Notes: generated by a model not told the origin, from the letters alone. DNA of 64,000 nucleotides from Acidobacteriota bacterium (GCA_003165465.1 PLUM01000014.1:63999-127998), one strand, 5' to 3'; counted from the stretch's first letter, positions 18,201 to 29,836 are shown. Program-made: numbers and translations.

Positions 18201-18903
18201 ATTCCTGAATGGAGTCGATCGGCAGGATCGTCGCGCCGTCCGTGATCGGACTGGGCATGCCTGCGATGGGCCGGGCGTCAAAGAAATTGTGGTTGATGAC
18301 GCCGTCGATCATCCAGACGGACTCATCGGGCCGGACGCCGTTGGTGCTCTGGGTCCAAGGCCCGCCACCGACCTGAGTCATGACGCCGGGGCGCAGACCC
18401 AAAAGATTTTGGTAGTTGCGGCCATTCAAGGGCATGTCGACGATGTCGGCGTTATCCAGCGTGCCGCCCAATGTCGCGTTCGTCGTTTCGACCAGGGGAA
18501 TGGCTTCGGTGACGGTTACCGTCTGAGTTTGTTCGCCGGGCTGAACGGTCAGGTCGACGCGTATTTCCTTGCCGACTTCGAGCACTATATTTTGCCGCTC
18601 GATTTTCTTAAAGCCTTTGGCTTCGGCGCGAACCACATAGCTGCCGGGCGTGAGGTTCGGGGCGTTGTACTCGCCGGCATCGTCCGTGGTCAGTGTGCGC
18701 GATACGCCGCGCGCCGTGTCCACGACGGTGACCGTGGCGCCGCCTACAACTCCGCCCGTCTGGTCCGTGACCGTCCCAAGAATACGGCCTGCATTGCCCT
18801 GAGAAAAGGCCGGAACGCAGATCATCAGCAATGCAAGCATGCCACATAGCAGCCGCGCCGCTCGTCCGCCCCAGGATTTCTTACTCGTCGTTAATGGAGT
18901 CAT
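15253..18903 (-). CDS. TonB-dependent receptor, Oar-like, with N-terminal regulatory-like domain (paralogue 1)
   Basis: The protein has 1216 residues and is an outer-membrane barrel. After a signal peptide (LLCGMLALLMICVPAFSQ) comes a carboxypeptidase-regulatory-like beta-sandwich, GRILGTVTDQTGGVVGGATV to VDLTVQPGEQTQTV, then a plug (LVETTNATLGGTL, DMPLNGRNYQNLLGLRPGV) and a long barrel ending in the aromatic C-terminus VQIGLKISF. Such receptors are thought to take up large glycans or peptides with TonB-ExbBD energy. I chose the ATG at 18903, preceded by GAGAGG six bases upstream; the paralogue has the same layout. It is monocistronic, with a long leader upstream and a terminator after the stop. 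Its substrate is not readable. Confidence 0.93.
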   Translation of the reverse strand: MTPLTTSKKSWGGRAARLLCGMLALLMICVPAFSQGNAGRILGTVTDQTGGVVGGATVTVVDTARGVSRTLTTDDAGEYNAPNLTPGSYVVRAEAKGFKKIERQNIVLEVGKEIRVDLTVQPGEQTQTVTVTEAIPLVETTNATLGGTLDNADIVDMPLNGRNYQNLLGLRPGVMTQVGGGPWTQSTNGVRPDESVWMIDGVINHNFFDARPIAGMPSPITDGATILPIDSIQEFNLMENPKAEYGWDPGAVVNVGIRSGTNSLHGTAYGFYRSSNWDARNYFNPAASDGVCPVTSCDKPATQLKQYGASLGGPIIKDKLFFFGNYEALADLIGNSFAATGGVPQTGSSVGATPATSFAAALASVVNGGGIPSVVSETVAGCTVTGAAPTATATCTGGLFPSDPSLTNTGYVSTIPNINNSHNGLAKIDYHINNKNTLNGMLLIGNYIGNGEDRAFINQLFSNGFDIYTWSTSGTWDYTPNSNMVNEVRFGYNRMTFLTTSADAGASIPGVNTGLTVPGLPTLEIGGFALYGTWHNRPQAIAPNPYWDVQDSFSYLVGKHSLKFGGEYTNIEADSYIPDYGRGRINFASLPGFFTGNMKTKSGAAGKALVGDPTRRMLNTYMAGFVQDDWRLTPKFTLNLGLRYEYASPIKEANNLWGNFDPNSATGLVQQGQPGENTMWNPNRGNLSPRLGFAYDVNGKGTTVVRGGFSVMYSSFTSVEWMNQNQFQNSSSVSLAGDPTAATFFAGASVVNGTGSIAVAPYAYNANQLCWDPAVVSTCATSVTPGTQTTVFPKSAQIKCGDSVGTNPGPCSIMGVDPNLKTPYVTNYNLGVTHAFGNNMSLEIGYVGNTGSRLTGFADVNACAPSSGSCVRPYASKFPYFQYINVMTNDTHSNYNSLQATLTKRMSHGVSFTAGYTYAHGLDNGSLNRFGLIPQNSVNPGAEYGNSDFDVRHRLTLTGTYNIPGINGFAQAFKGWQVNGIVTLQSSQPWLVNDYNNNFSGAGDSTDRWDFFGNPSDFKGTANGVPYCYGFPSGGGTSGVNCTTYDGQSQQTSLVSASQTATYAANCVAKAPDASTLAAGGCYANGNSVMTPPVAGTFGTMGRNIFRDSGFRNLDLSVFKNFTFKERFTAQLRLEVFNIFNHPIPENPYGASNGSSGGNNDPSAVNPTTISVGGVPTTVNSSVFGGALGTPDVVAGNPVVGSGDAREVQIGLKISF

Positions 18904-19250
18904 TCTGAACCTCTCGTTTAAAGGATTCACTTCTCAATCGGGACCCAACCCCACACACCCTAAATTCATTTCCAACGCGACATCGCGGCCGCCACACATT
19001 TGACACAAATACAACTAACTACATAGGCAATACAGCCATGTCGAACGCAACTCGAGTGGAAAGAGCAATGCCAGCGCGGCATTTTCTTTCCACCAAAATA
19101 GCAGCGCCAAAATCGAATGGCGCTCCAATGCGCGCAGCGCACGTTCGATCGAGCAATTTTCTATAGTTCAGTTAAGACGGATGTTTCGACTGCACCCAAC
19201 CCTATTAGATGGCGCGGAGGGCAATTCCACGGGGCCGGTCAAGTCAAGTG
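18904..19250 (-). promoter_or_regulatory. long leader and promoter region of TonB receptor gene 1
   Basis: About 350 bp with no gene. Two blocks are shared with the region upstream of the second receptor gene (23173-23613): a promoter-like block that reads CTTGACTTGA then CCCCGTGGAA on the minus strand (around 19226-19250), and a block around 19085-19125 that reads TTCGATTTT flanked by GC-rich bases. TTGACT would suit a -35 element, but a clear -10 element is not visible. The start-proximal GAGAGG is also shared. Confidence 0.5.
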
Positions 19251-19290
19251 TTATTTTTGATTTTTATTTTTTTTTGGGGGGGGAGAAGCG

Positions 19291-19373
19291 TGGTGGCGTG
19301 GGCTTCAAGCCTGTGTGGTTTTGATTTATGGCATGCGAAGGCCAAAAGAACACAGGCTGAAGCCTGTGCCACT
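19291..19373. repeat. palindromic element, family A (copy A2)
   Basis: The right arm (19350-19373) is identical to the right arm of A1. The left arm (19291-19316) has drifted, with CGTGGGCTTCAAGCCTGTGT. The spacer starts GGTTTTGATTTATGGC, like the spacers of A1 and of the 43064 copy. It lies between the two TonB receptor genes, just before a terminator. Confidence 0.85.
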
Positions 19374-19374
19374 A

Positions 19375-19430
19375 AAAACGAAAACGGGCGGGACAGCATT
19401 TTCGGCTGTCCCGCCCGTTTCTTGTTTTTC
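19375..19430. terminator. strong bidirectional rho-independent terminator of TonB receptor gene 2
   Basis: A perfect 16-bp stem (19382-19397 with 19405-19420; AAACGGGCGGGACAGC on the left) with a 7-base loop ATTTTCG. It is followed on the + strand by CTTGTTTTTC and on the minus strand by CGTTTTTAG. It sits 53 bp past the stop codon of the receptor gene at 19483. Confidence 0.92.
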
Positions 19431-19482
19431 TTTGTCAGCGGCCGGCGCTGGGAAACGTTCTTCCTCGCGGCGGCCAGTTGGG

Positions 19483-23103
<3,621 letters not shown>

Positions 23104-23172
23104 GCCACACAGCAGTTACGCCGTCCTCCCGCACCAAACACCCGATCCACTCTTCGAATCTAAAGAACTCAT
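23104..23172 (-). other. original 5' end of TonB receptor gene 2, with in-frame TAA
   Basis: From ATG 23172 the frame encodes MSSLDSKSGSGVWCGRTA, then TAA (23116-23118), then LLCG, joined in frame to the main open frame at 23103. The pattern lines up with MTPLTTSKKSWGGRAARLLCG of paralogue 1. GAGAGG lies six bases before the ATG in both genes, so this is the ancestral start. Confidence 0.75.
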
Positions 23173-23613
23173 TCCGCACCTCTCACTAATCAAGGATTTA
23201 CCTCTGAATCGGACAACAACCCCCTACCCTTTACAGCCACAACCGCTCGCACGCGAAAAACACAGCCGAGAACGTCCGGCCTGACGATACGAGCACTTAC
23301 GGAACTTTTCCAAGCCTGCCATTTGACTCTGGCAACACTGATAACGGGTCCTCGGAACATTTGCAGCAAAAACAGTGCGATAAAAACAGGCTAAAACTGC
23401 GAACAGCACTTCACTCGATCAATCCCAATTTGTTTGGCGGAAATTCCGTGTCAGGGGCATCCACTTTCGCCAAACAGCACCGCTAAAATCGAACGGGGCA
23501 AGGCAATTCCGCAGAAGCCTCTTTCACAATTTGGCTCAGATAAACCGATCCACAGCACCCCTACCAACCCAAATGATGCAAGATGTTAGTTCCACGGGGT
23601 TTATCAAGTCAAG
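23173..23613 (-). promoter_or_regulatory. long leader and promoter region of TonB receptor gene 2
   Basis: About 440 bp without a gene. It carries the same conserved blocks as the leader of paralogue 1: CTTGACTTGAT then ACCCCGTGGAA on the minus strand (about 23590-23614), and a block near 23455-23500 reading GTTCGATTTTAGCG. The two leaders differ in length by about 90 bp but keep the order of blocks. A copied promoter and 5' leader is the simplest explanation. Confidence 0.5.
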
Positions 23614-23720
23614 GGCTAATTGAGAATTTCAGCTTTTTCCACGGGTCGCGCGAGGCCAAATCTGGAGGGAGACGGAGCGATGAGTTTGTCACACAGAACG
23701 AAACTCTTGCTGTCTTACCC

Positions 23721-23907
23721 AGTCCCGCCAGGGGCGACAGAACGTAGCCCACCGCTTGATTGGTGGCCATGTGAAAAGACACAAAAAAATAAGCCCCGGA
23801 GGGGCGACACATGGCCACCATGTACCGCCCCTCCGGGGCTGTCCAAAATCGCGCCACATTTCCCCACCGTTTCCACCGTGGGCTACGTTAAACGTCCCTA
23901 CGGGACT
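23721..23907. repeat. nested palindromic element, family B (copy B1)
   Basis: About 187 bp of nested inverted repeats. The outer arms run AGTCCCGCCAGGGGCGAC and CGTCCCTACGGGACT; inside them are AACGTAGCCCACC and GGTGGGCTACGTT; in the centre are AGCCCCGGAGGGGCG and CGCCCCTCCGGGGCT around ACATGGCCACCATGT. The same architecture and near-equal length recur at 40378-40562. No open frame or transposase is associated. Confidence 0.88.
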
Positions 23908-23989
23908 TCGAGCAATCCAAGAGCGGGAAGCCACCATTTACGGGGGCGAAGTCTTTCATGGGAAATACTCCCAAGCCGGGTGCTTCGCT

Positions 23990-25381
23990 TCAGACGCGGG
24001 CGTGGGATAGCGGAAGCCGAACCTGGAAGCTTGAGCCGTGGCCGAGCGAGCTACGCACTTCGATGGTCCCGGAATGGACTTCGGCAATCCAGCGGCCGAT
24101 GGAAAGGCCCAGTCCCACGCCGCCCGATTCGCGGGTGCGCGCTTTATCGGCGCGATAGAAGCGCTCAAACACGTTTGGCAGGTCCGCTTCCGCGATGCCG
24201 ATTCCGGTATCGCGCACTTCGGCCACCGCGTGGCCGCCGTCCTGCCGCAGGGACACTTCGATTTGTCCATTGGCGGGCGTGTATTTCACGGCGTTATCGA
24301 TCAGGATCAGGAACAGGCGGCGCAACATTGTCGCATCTCCCTGAATCCACACGGCGTTATCGGGAATTTGCGAATGAAAAGCGATCTGCCGGGCTTCGGC
24401 CAGAGCGCTGCCCTGATGGCAGGCCTCGCGCAGAACGTCCGCGACGTTGGTGGCCGTAAAGTGGGGCGTTTGGCCGCCGCTATCGGCGCGCGCCAGAAAC
24501 ATTAACTGTTCAATTAACCCAGATGTTTTTTCGAGTTCGGCGAGAACTTCGGCGATCACCTCGCGATATTCGCCGGCGGAGCGCGCTTTTCTAAGGGACA
24601 GTTCCGCCCGGGTGCGCATCACCGCGATGGGCGTTCGCAGTTCGTGCGAGGCGTCGGCCGTGAATTGCGTGATGCGCTTGAACGCCGCGTCCAGACGCTC
24701 GAACATGCCGTTGAGCGTTTCCGAAAGGCGCTGCAACTCGTCGTCGCTGTTCGGCACCGCGAGGCGGCTCGACAGATTTTGCGCGCTGATCGTTTGCGCC
24801 GTCCGGGCGATCTGGTCCACGGGGGCCAGCGCCCGCGCGCTGATCCAATAGCCTCCGGCGGCGGCGAACAAAAGCAGCGTGGGAATCGAGATGACGAGCA
24901 GCAGTTCGAAACGGTCCAGGGCTTCGTAGAAATCGTCCATTTCAAATGCGGATTGAATGAGGTAGGACTGGCCTCCCTCCTCGACCCTCCGGCTCCATAC
25001 GCGCAAGGGAACGGGGTTCCCCAAAAAATCGACGGGCTTGGCGGGCGGGTTCGCCGGCCGGGGAACGGCGTAATCTCTCATGGCCGTGGAGCGATACAGC
25101 CAGTTGCCCTGCGCGTCCGACACCTGCAAGAGGGCGCCGCCGGCGCGCAGTTCGGTATGATCGCGAAGCTCTTCTTCCAAATCTTCCTCGCCGCCCGGGC
25201 GGACCACTTGGGCGATGAGCTGGCGTACGCCCTCGGCGCGGATTTTGAGTTCCTCGTCGACCGTTTGGCGAATGCTGTGGCGCATTTCGACGTAGGCGCT
25301 TACGCCAAACGCGGAGAGCACCACGGCGAAGACCACGAAATACCAGGCCGTCAGGCGGAGCCGAATGGGAAGCGTCCTCAT
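23990..25381 (-). CDS. sensor histidine kinase (CusS/heavy-metal-sensor type)
   Basis: This 463-residue inner-membrane kinase has a transmembrane segment at about residues 11-31, a periplasmic sensor to about 158, a second membrane segment (LLLVISIPTLLLFAAAGGYWI), a HAMP linker, a HisKA domain with the phosphorylated His at about 246 in DASHELRTPIAV, and HATPase with N-box LILIDNAVKYTP and G-boxes DTGIGI and GVGLGLSI. All catalytic motifs are intact. It overlaps its regulator by ATGA (25378-25381). The pair is divergent from the multiheme cytochrome gene. The signal sensed is unknown. Confidence 0.92.
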   Translation of the reverse strand: MRTLPIRLRLTAWYFVVFAVVLSAFGVSAYVEMRHSIRQTVDEELKIRAEGVRQLIAQVVRPGGEEDLEEELRDHTELRAGGALLQVSDAQGNWLYRSTAMRDYAVPRPANPPAKPVDFLGNPVPLRVWSRRVEEGGQSYLIQSAFEMDDFYEALDRFELLLVISIPTLLLFAAAGGYWISARALAPVDQIARTAQTISAQNLSSRLAVPNSDDELQRLSETLNGMFERLDAAFKRITQFTADASHELRTPIAVMRTRAELSLRKARSAGEYREVIAEVLAELEKTSGLIEQLMFLARADSGGQTPHFTATNVADVLREACHQGSALAEARQIAFHSQIPDNAVWIQGDATMLRRLFLILIDNAVKYTPANGQIEVSLRQDGGHAVAEVRDTGIGIAEADLPNVFERFYRADKARTRESGGVGLGLSIGRWIAEVHSGTIEVRSSLGHGSSFQVRLPLSHARV

Positions 25382-26061
25382 ACTGTTTTCGTCGTGTCCC
25401 GCAGGGTGTATCCCGTTCCGCGAACGGTCTGGATCAGCTTCACTTTGTGGTCCCGGTCCACTTTATTGCGCAGCAGGCTGATGAAGGCGTCCAGCGTATT
25501 TTCCTCGACGTCTTCCTGCGAATCCCACACCGAATGGACAATCGTGTTTCTGGGGACGACTCGACCGGCGCGGCGCATCAGGAATTCCAGGAGGCGGAAT
25601 TCGGTCCGGCTCAGGCTAATCTCCCGGCCGGCGCGCGTAACGTCGTGCGTGGCGGGATCCAAAATTAAATCCGCAACCTGCAGCAAAGCGGGGCGCGGGG
25701 CCGAGCCGCGCCGCGCGGCCGACCGCAGCCGCGCGAGAAATTCCTCGAACGAAAACGGCTTGGTCATGTAATCGTCCGCGCCGGTGTCGAGCCCTTTGAC
25801 GACGTCGGGGATGGTGTCCCGCGCGGTAAGAATCAGGATCGGCGTTTTATTTCCAGTTTTTCGCAGACGCCGCGCGACCTCGTAGCCGTCGATCCCCGGA
25901 ATCATCAGGTCCAGCACGATGGCGTCGTATTCGAGCGCCTGCGCCATTTCGAGCGCTTCGTGGCCGTCGAATGCCAGGCTGACGGAATGGTTTTCTTCCT
26001 CCAGCCCCTTCTTGAGCAACTCCGCCATTTTCTTCTCGTCTTCCACGATAAGGACGTGCAT
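25378..26061 (-). CDS. OmpR/PhoB-family response regulator
   Basis: The protein has about 227 residues. The receiver domain has the acidic pair VEDE, the phospho-Asp at about 51 in AIVLDLMIPGIDGYEV, Thr in ILTAR and Lys in MTKPFSFEEF. The C-terminal winged helix reads LSRTEFRLLEFLMRRAGRVV and ends VRGTGYTL, the hallmark of OmpR-type DNA-binding domains. I chose ATG 26061, placed ten bases after GGAG; the ATG at 26070 sits too close to it. The likely targets are its own promoter and the divergent cytochrome gene. Confidence 0.92.
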   Translation of the reverse strand: MHVLIVEDEKKMAELLKKGLEEENHSVSLAFDGHEALEMAQALEYDAIVLDLMIPGIDGYEVARRLRKTGNKTPILILTARDTIPDVVKGLDTGADDYMTKPFSFEEFLARLRSAARRGSAPRPALLQVADLILDPATHDVTRAGREISLSRTEFRLLEFLMRRAGRVVPRNTIVHSVWDSQEDVEENTLDAFISLLRNKVDRDHKVKLIQTVRGTGYTLRDTTKTV

Positions 26062-26085
26062 CGACGACATACTCCTATCAAAACA

Positions 26086-26109
26086 CTGCAACCTGAAAAT
26101 GCGCTGAAA
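26086..26109. promoter_or_regulatory. candidate operator for the response regulator
   Basis: Two direct copies of CTGAAA start at 26093 and 26104, exactly 11 bp apart. OmpR/PhoB regulators bind direct repeats with about this spacing. The site lies in the 157-bp region between the divergent regulator and cytochrome genes. A weaker CTGCAA at 26086 precedes it. The call rests on spacing and position only. Confidence 0.4.
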
Positions 26110-26218
26110 CAGCCTGTTTATCATTCTAGGCTCTTCGCGCCGTGCAGGGAAAGAGAAGCTCTGGTAACCTACTCCGCACGCGGATCCCCAAGGGTTCCAA
26201 CCGGAGAAACAAATCGAG

Positions 26219-27865
26219 ATGAAACCGTGGAAAACAGCGCTTTTTATTCTGGCAAGCGTTGCCTTTGTGACGATCGCTTATGCAATTTCCGTGATCCGGC
26301 GAGGATTCAGCGCGACGGATCAGCCTTCTGCCGTCGAGATGGTCCTGGCGCGGACCGTGCGGACCCTGGGTCTTCCGCGAACGGAACGGGATAAAGCGAA
26401 TCCATGGACCGCGACTCCCGCTCTGCTGGACGAGGCGCGGGAGAACTTCATGGACCATTGCGCGGGCTGCCACGGCAAGGATGGCGATGGGCGATCGGGG
26501 ATCGGCCAGAATCTTTATCCCAAGGCGCCGGATTTGCGCCGGCCCGAAACGCAAAAACTCACCGACGGCGAAATCCATTACACCATTCAGAACGGCGTGC
26601 GGCTCACGGGGATGCCGGCGTTCGGAAATCCGCACGGCGGTCAGGACGACAACAGCGCGTGGAAGCTGGTTCTCTTCGTTCGCTCCATCGGGCTGGCAAC
26701 GCCCCAGGAAAAAGCTGAACAAGTCGCAACAGCTGCCTCGGCGCACTACGTCGGCTCCGCCGCGTGTGAGAAATGCCACGGGGAAATTTACGAGCGCTGG
26801 AAAAAAACTCCCATGGCGAACGTCGTGCGCGATCCGCGCGAGCATCAGGACGCGATCATTCCCAATCTCGCTACAAATAATGTTAGCCCGAAGTTCACGA
26901 AGGACCAGGTTGCGTTCGTCTATGGCAGCATTTGGAAGCAGCGCTATTTCACGAAAATCGGCGACGACTATTTTCCCGAACCCGCGCAGTGGGACGTGAC
27001 CAACAAGGTTTGGAAGCCTTATTTTGTGCCCAAGGGTGGAGACTGGTGGGAACCGTTCTATCCCCCCGACAATAGGAAGCGGCCGACGGGGCCAACTTGC
27101 GACGGCTGCCACTCGGTGGATTACAACATTCAGACCAAGCAAGTGGCGGAATGGAATGTGGGCTGCGAGCGTTGCCACGGACCTGGGAGCGCTCATGTCG
27201 ATCACGCTACGCGCGAGAATATTCTGAATCCCGCGCGGATGGATTACGTCAGCGCCAGTGACACCTGCATCCAATGCCATTCGCAAGGGCGCCCGCTAAC
27301 CAATCCCATCGAAGGCAAATACTATGACTGGCCGGTCGGATATCGCGTGGGGTTGAATCTGCGGGATTACTGGCAGCTGGAAGATCACAAATTGGGTGAG
27401 CTGAGTTTTACGCATTTCCCCGAAGGCACGGCGCATAAGAACCGAATGCAGGGAAATGACTTCGCGCAGAGCGTGATGTACCGGCGCGGCGTCACCTGCT
27501 TCGATTGCCACGATGTGCATGGGACGGAGAACTACGCACAGCTTCGGAAACCAGTCGATAAAATTTGCCTGGATTGCCACGGACCCGGTTCTCGGAACGG
27601 GCCGCGCGAAGCAACTCTCGCGGAGCACACGCACCACAAGGGTGGCTCGACGGGCAGCGCCTGCGTCGCGTGCCACATGCCGAAGATCGAGGCGGAGATT
27701 CCCGGCATCTTCGTACGCGCGCACACGTTCGCGTTCCTCGCGCCGTCCATGACGGACAAATACAAAATTCCGAATCCCTGCACTTCCTGCCACATGGACA
27801 AGACCACCGCCTGGGCCACGGATGCGATGCGGCGCTGGACGGAACTTTCCCCATGGAGAGAATAA
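26219..27865 (+). CDS. nine-heme c-type cytochrome with fused N-terminal cytochrome c domain
   Basis: The protein has 548 residues. An uncleaved-looking membrane anchor (residues 6-24) is followed by a mono-heme cytochrome c domain with CAGCH at 81 and a likely Met ligand in GMPAF. A multiheme part follows with CXXCH sites at about 183, 294, 316, 350, 427, 450, 482 and 521, nine in all. The C-terminal part resembles cytochrome c554 and octaheme reductase-like proteins. It should work in the periplasm, anchored to the inner membrane, in electron transfer. No catalytic partner or NapC-type quinol oxidase is nearby. It is followed by an exported propeller protein and is divergent from a two-component system. 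Confidence 0.88.
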   Translation: MKPWKTALFILASVAFVTIAYAISVIRRGFSATDQPSAVEMVLARTVRTLGLPRTERDKANPWTATPALLDEARENFMDHCAGCHGKDGDGRSGIGQNLYPKAPDLRRPETQKLTDGEIHYTIQNGVRLTGMPAFGNPHGGQDDNSAWKLVLFVRSIGLATPQEKAEQVATAASAHYVGSAACEKCHGEIYERWKKTPMANVVRDPREHQDAIIPNLATNNVSPKFTKDQVAFVYGSIWKQRYFTKIGDDYFPEPAQWDVTNKVWKPYFVPKGGDWWEPFYPPDNRKRPTGPTCDGCHSVDYNIQTKQVAEWNVGCERCHGPGSAHVDHATRENILNPARMDYVSASDTCIQCHSQGRPLTNPIEGKYYDWPVGYRVGLNLRDYWQLEDHKLGELSFTHFPEGTAHKNRMQGNDFAQSVMYRRGVTCFDCHDVHGTENYAQLRKPVDKICLDCHGPGSRNGPREATLAEHTHHKGGSTGSACVACHMPKIEAEIPGIFVRAHTFAFLAPSMTDKYKIPNPCTSCHMDKTTAWATDAMRRWTELSPWRE

Positions 27866-27990
27866 GTGGAGGGAGTAACGGGATGATGCCTGTTTTTTCA
27901 GGCGGCCTTCCGGTTGGGAGATTAGGATTACCGGCATTAAAAATCTTTCGTTCGCGCAACACAATCACGCCAAGGCGTGGAGGAGATGTC

Positions 27991-29031
27991 ATGAAATTTG
28001 CCGTCACAGTACTGATTCTCGCAAGCGCTCTTGCGTTTAGCGGGCCGGCTGCCGCACAGGATTCGCCCGTATTGTCGCTCAAAAGCCAGATCGCGCTGCC
28101 GAACGTGAAAGGTCGCATCGATCATTTCAGCGTCGATGTGAAGGGACAGCGCCTGTTCATGGCCGGTGTGGGGAATCACACGCTCGAAGTGATTGATCTG
28201 CAGGCCGGCAAGCGCGTGCGGACGATTTCCGGATTGGCCGAGCCGCAGGGCGTGTACTACGACGCCGCCGCGAATCGCCTGTACGTCGCCTGCGGCCTCG
28301 ATGGCGTCACGAACATTTACGACGGGACGACCTTTCAACTTTTGGGAACGGTGAAGTTTCCGGACGACGCGGACAACATCCGCTATGATGCGCGCGCCAA
28401 GGGCGTGATCGTCGGCTACGCCGGAGCGAAGGAGTTGCGGAAGAGGACCGAGGGAACCGGAGGGCTCGGGTATATTGACGCCAGCGGGAAGAAAACCCGC
28501 GACATCGTCATCGATGCGCATCCGGAATCGTTTCGGCTCGAGGAACAGGGAACGCGTATTTTCGTGAACGTGCCGGACAAGAAAGAGATCGAAGTCATCG
28601 ACGATGTCAAGGGCGCGGTCATTGCACGCTGGCCCGTCACGGCAGCCGGCAATAATTTCCCGATGTCGCTGGACGAAGCCCATCACCGGCTGTTCGTCGG
28701 CACCTGGACGCCGCCGCGATTGCTCGTGTTCGATACGGAGGCGGGCAAGCAGGTCGCCGAATTGGTGTTTGGAGAGCCGGGCGTCGAGAAGGGAAACACG
28801 GACGACCTTTTCTACGATGCGGCCCGCGGCCGCGTCTACGTGCTCAATGGCTTGGGATCGATCGACGTTTTTTCGCAGAAAGATCCCGACCACTACGAGC
28901 GCATTGCCGGCATCTCGACGCCGAACGGCAGCAAAACCGGACTATTCGTGCCCGAGCTGGGGGAACTTTTTCTCGGTGTTCTCCAGCAGGGGGAAAAGGA
29001 CGCTGAAATTCGCGTGTACGAAGCGCACTAA
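27991..29031 (+). CDS. exported YncE-like beta-propeller protein
   Basis: The protein has 346 residues from ATG 27991, preceded by GGAGGAG. It has a signal peptide (MKFAVTVLILASALAFSGPAAAQ) and then repeated blade units such as LEVIDLQAGKRVRTISGL, VTNIYDGTTFQLLGTV, IEVIDDVKGAVIARWPV and LLVFDTEAGKQVAELVF, with YDAAANRLYVAC and YDAARGRVYVLN strands. Members of this family bind ligands or partner with periplasmic redox proteins. It lies 125 bp after the cytochrome gene and may share its transcript. The function is unknown. Confidence 0.83.
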   Translation: MKFAVTVLILASALAFSGPAAAQDSPVLSLKSQIALPNVKGRIDHFSVDVKGQRLFMAGVGNHTLEVIDLQAGKRVRTISGLAEPQGVYYDAAANRLYVACGLDGVTNIYDGTTFQLLGTVKFPDDADNIRYDARAKGVIVGYAGAKELRKRTEGTGGLGYIDASGKKTRDIVIDAHPESFRLEEQGTRIFVNVPDKKEIEVIDDVKGAVIARWPVTAAGNNFPMSLDEAHHRLFVGTWTPPRLLVFDTEAGKQVAELVFGEPGVEKGNTDDLFYDAARGRVYVLNGLGSIDVFSQKDPDHYERIAGISTPNGSKTGLFVPELGELFLGVLQQGEKDAEIRVYEAH

Positions 29032-29312
29032 GGCGTGGATGGCCCGCGCCCTGCCTGCCTTTTCGCATACTGGCCTGCAAGGCACGGGCGGCGAATGGCG
29101 GGGGTTTAAGGTTGGTAATTCGCGAAGCTTTGAACTGGCTCGCGCGTCTCACGCGGGGCGGAAATCAAAAGGACACAGGCGAAAACCTGATATAGTAAGA
29201 AGACCCCAAGGGCAAATGCTTGACAAACCAGCCGGATTCCGTTTATATGTCCGCGATGGTTCAAGCGCCATCGAATTCCTCGAAATGGCGGCAAATCGAA
29301 GGGAGAACGTGG

Positions 29313-29663
29313 ATGGCCTACGAAAAAGAAGACCAGGGCGACGAAAACGAGTTGGTGCATTTTGAGGAAGAAGAGATCGGCGGCGACCCGGAAGAAGTGA
29401 TCGAAGAGGAAATCGAAGAGGAACTGGTCATCGGCGAGCGCCCCGGGTTGGCGAGCGCTCCGCAACTTCCTATGGCGGCGTCGAAGTCGGTGGCGAAGAA
29501 GGCCAAGAAGAAGAAATCGAAGTTGAAGAAAAAAGCTCCAAAAAAGGTCCAAAAAAAGATTCACAAAAAGGTGAAAAACAAAGTGCAAAAAAAAGCCGCT
29601 CCGAAAAAAGTAGCCAAGAAGAAGGCAGCAAAAAAGGCAGTTAAGCGCGGCAAGAAGGGCTAA
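29313..29663 (+). CDS. small acidic/lysine-rich bipolar protein, histone-H1-like tail
   Basis: The protein has 116 residues from ATG 29313, with GGGAG seven bases upstream. The first half is strongly acidic (FEEEEIGGDPEEVIEEEIEE). The second half is a Lys/Ala/Pro tail with repeated KKA and KKV motifs (for example KKAKKKKSKLKKKAPKK), as in bacterial histone-H1-like and AlgP-like proteins. The tail could bind DNA or RNA and the acidic half could shield it. No fold is recognisable. A strong terminator follows 24 bp after the stop, so the gene is expressed as a short unit. The Lys tail is encoded by A-rich codons, unlike the GC-rich surroundings. Confidence 0.7.
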   Translation: MAYEKEDQGDENELVHFEEEEIGGDPEEVIEEEIEEELVIGERPGLASAPQLPMAASKSVAKKAKKKKSKLKKKAPKKVQKKIHKKVKNKVQKKAAPKKVAKKKAAKKAVKRGKKG

Positions 29664-29687
29664 CCGCCTTTCCAACGATTTCAACCG

Positions 29688-29723
29688 GGGCCTGGAGAGT
29701 CGATCTCCAGGCCCTTATCTTTT
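29688..29723 (+). terminator. rho-independent terminator
   Basis: A perfect 11-bp stem GGGCCTGGAGA / TCTCCAGGCCC (29688-29698 and 29704-29714) with loop GTCGA, followed by TTATCTTTT. It is positioned just after the lysine-rich protein gene. Confidence 0.9.
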
Positions 29724-29836
29724 GTGCGCTTCCCTCCTGGTTCAATCCGGTACAGATTCGTTTATTTTCCCATCGGGTAATCCGCGCTTCCCAAAGCGGA
29801 ACAATTTTCTTGCGGCTTTTGCCCTGGCTGACTAGC

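Noticed and set aside
26126-27286. Antisense open frame of 386 codons opposite the multiheme cytochrome
   Set aside because: It overlaps a gene with nine CXXCH motifs and has no recognisable motif of its own.
27565-29031. A 488-codon version of the propeller protein
   Set aside because: The upstream part is out of frame with and inside the cytochrome gene; ATG 27991 with GGAGGAG and a signal peptide is the true start.
29164-29190. Possible degenerate family A arm (ACACAGGCGAAAACCTG)
   Set aside because: Only part of an arm is recognisable and there is no left arm; not enough to call.
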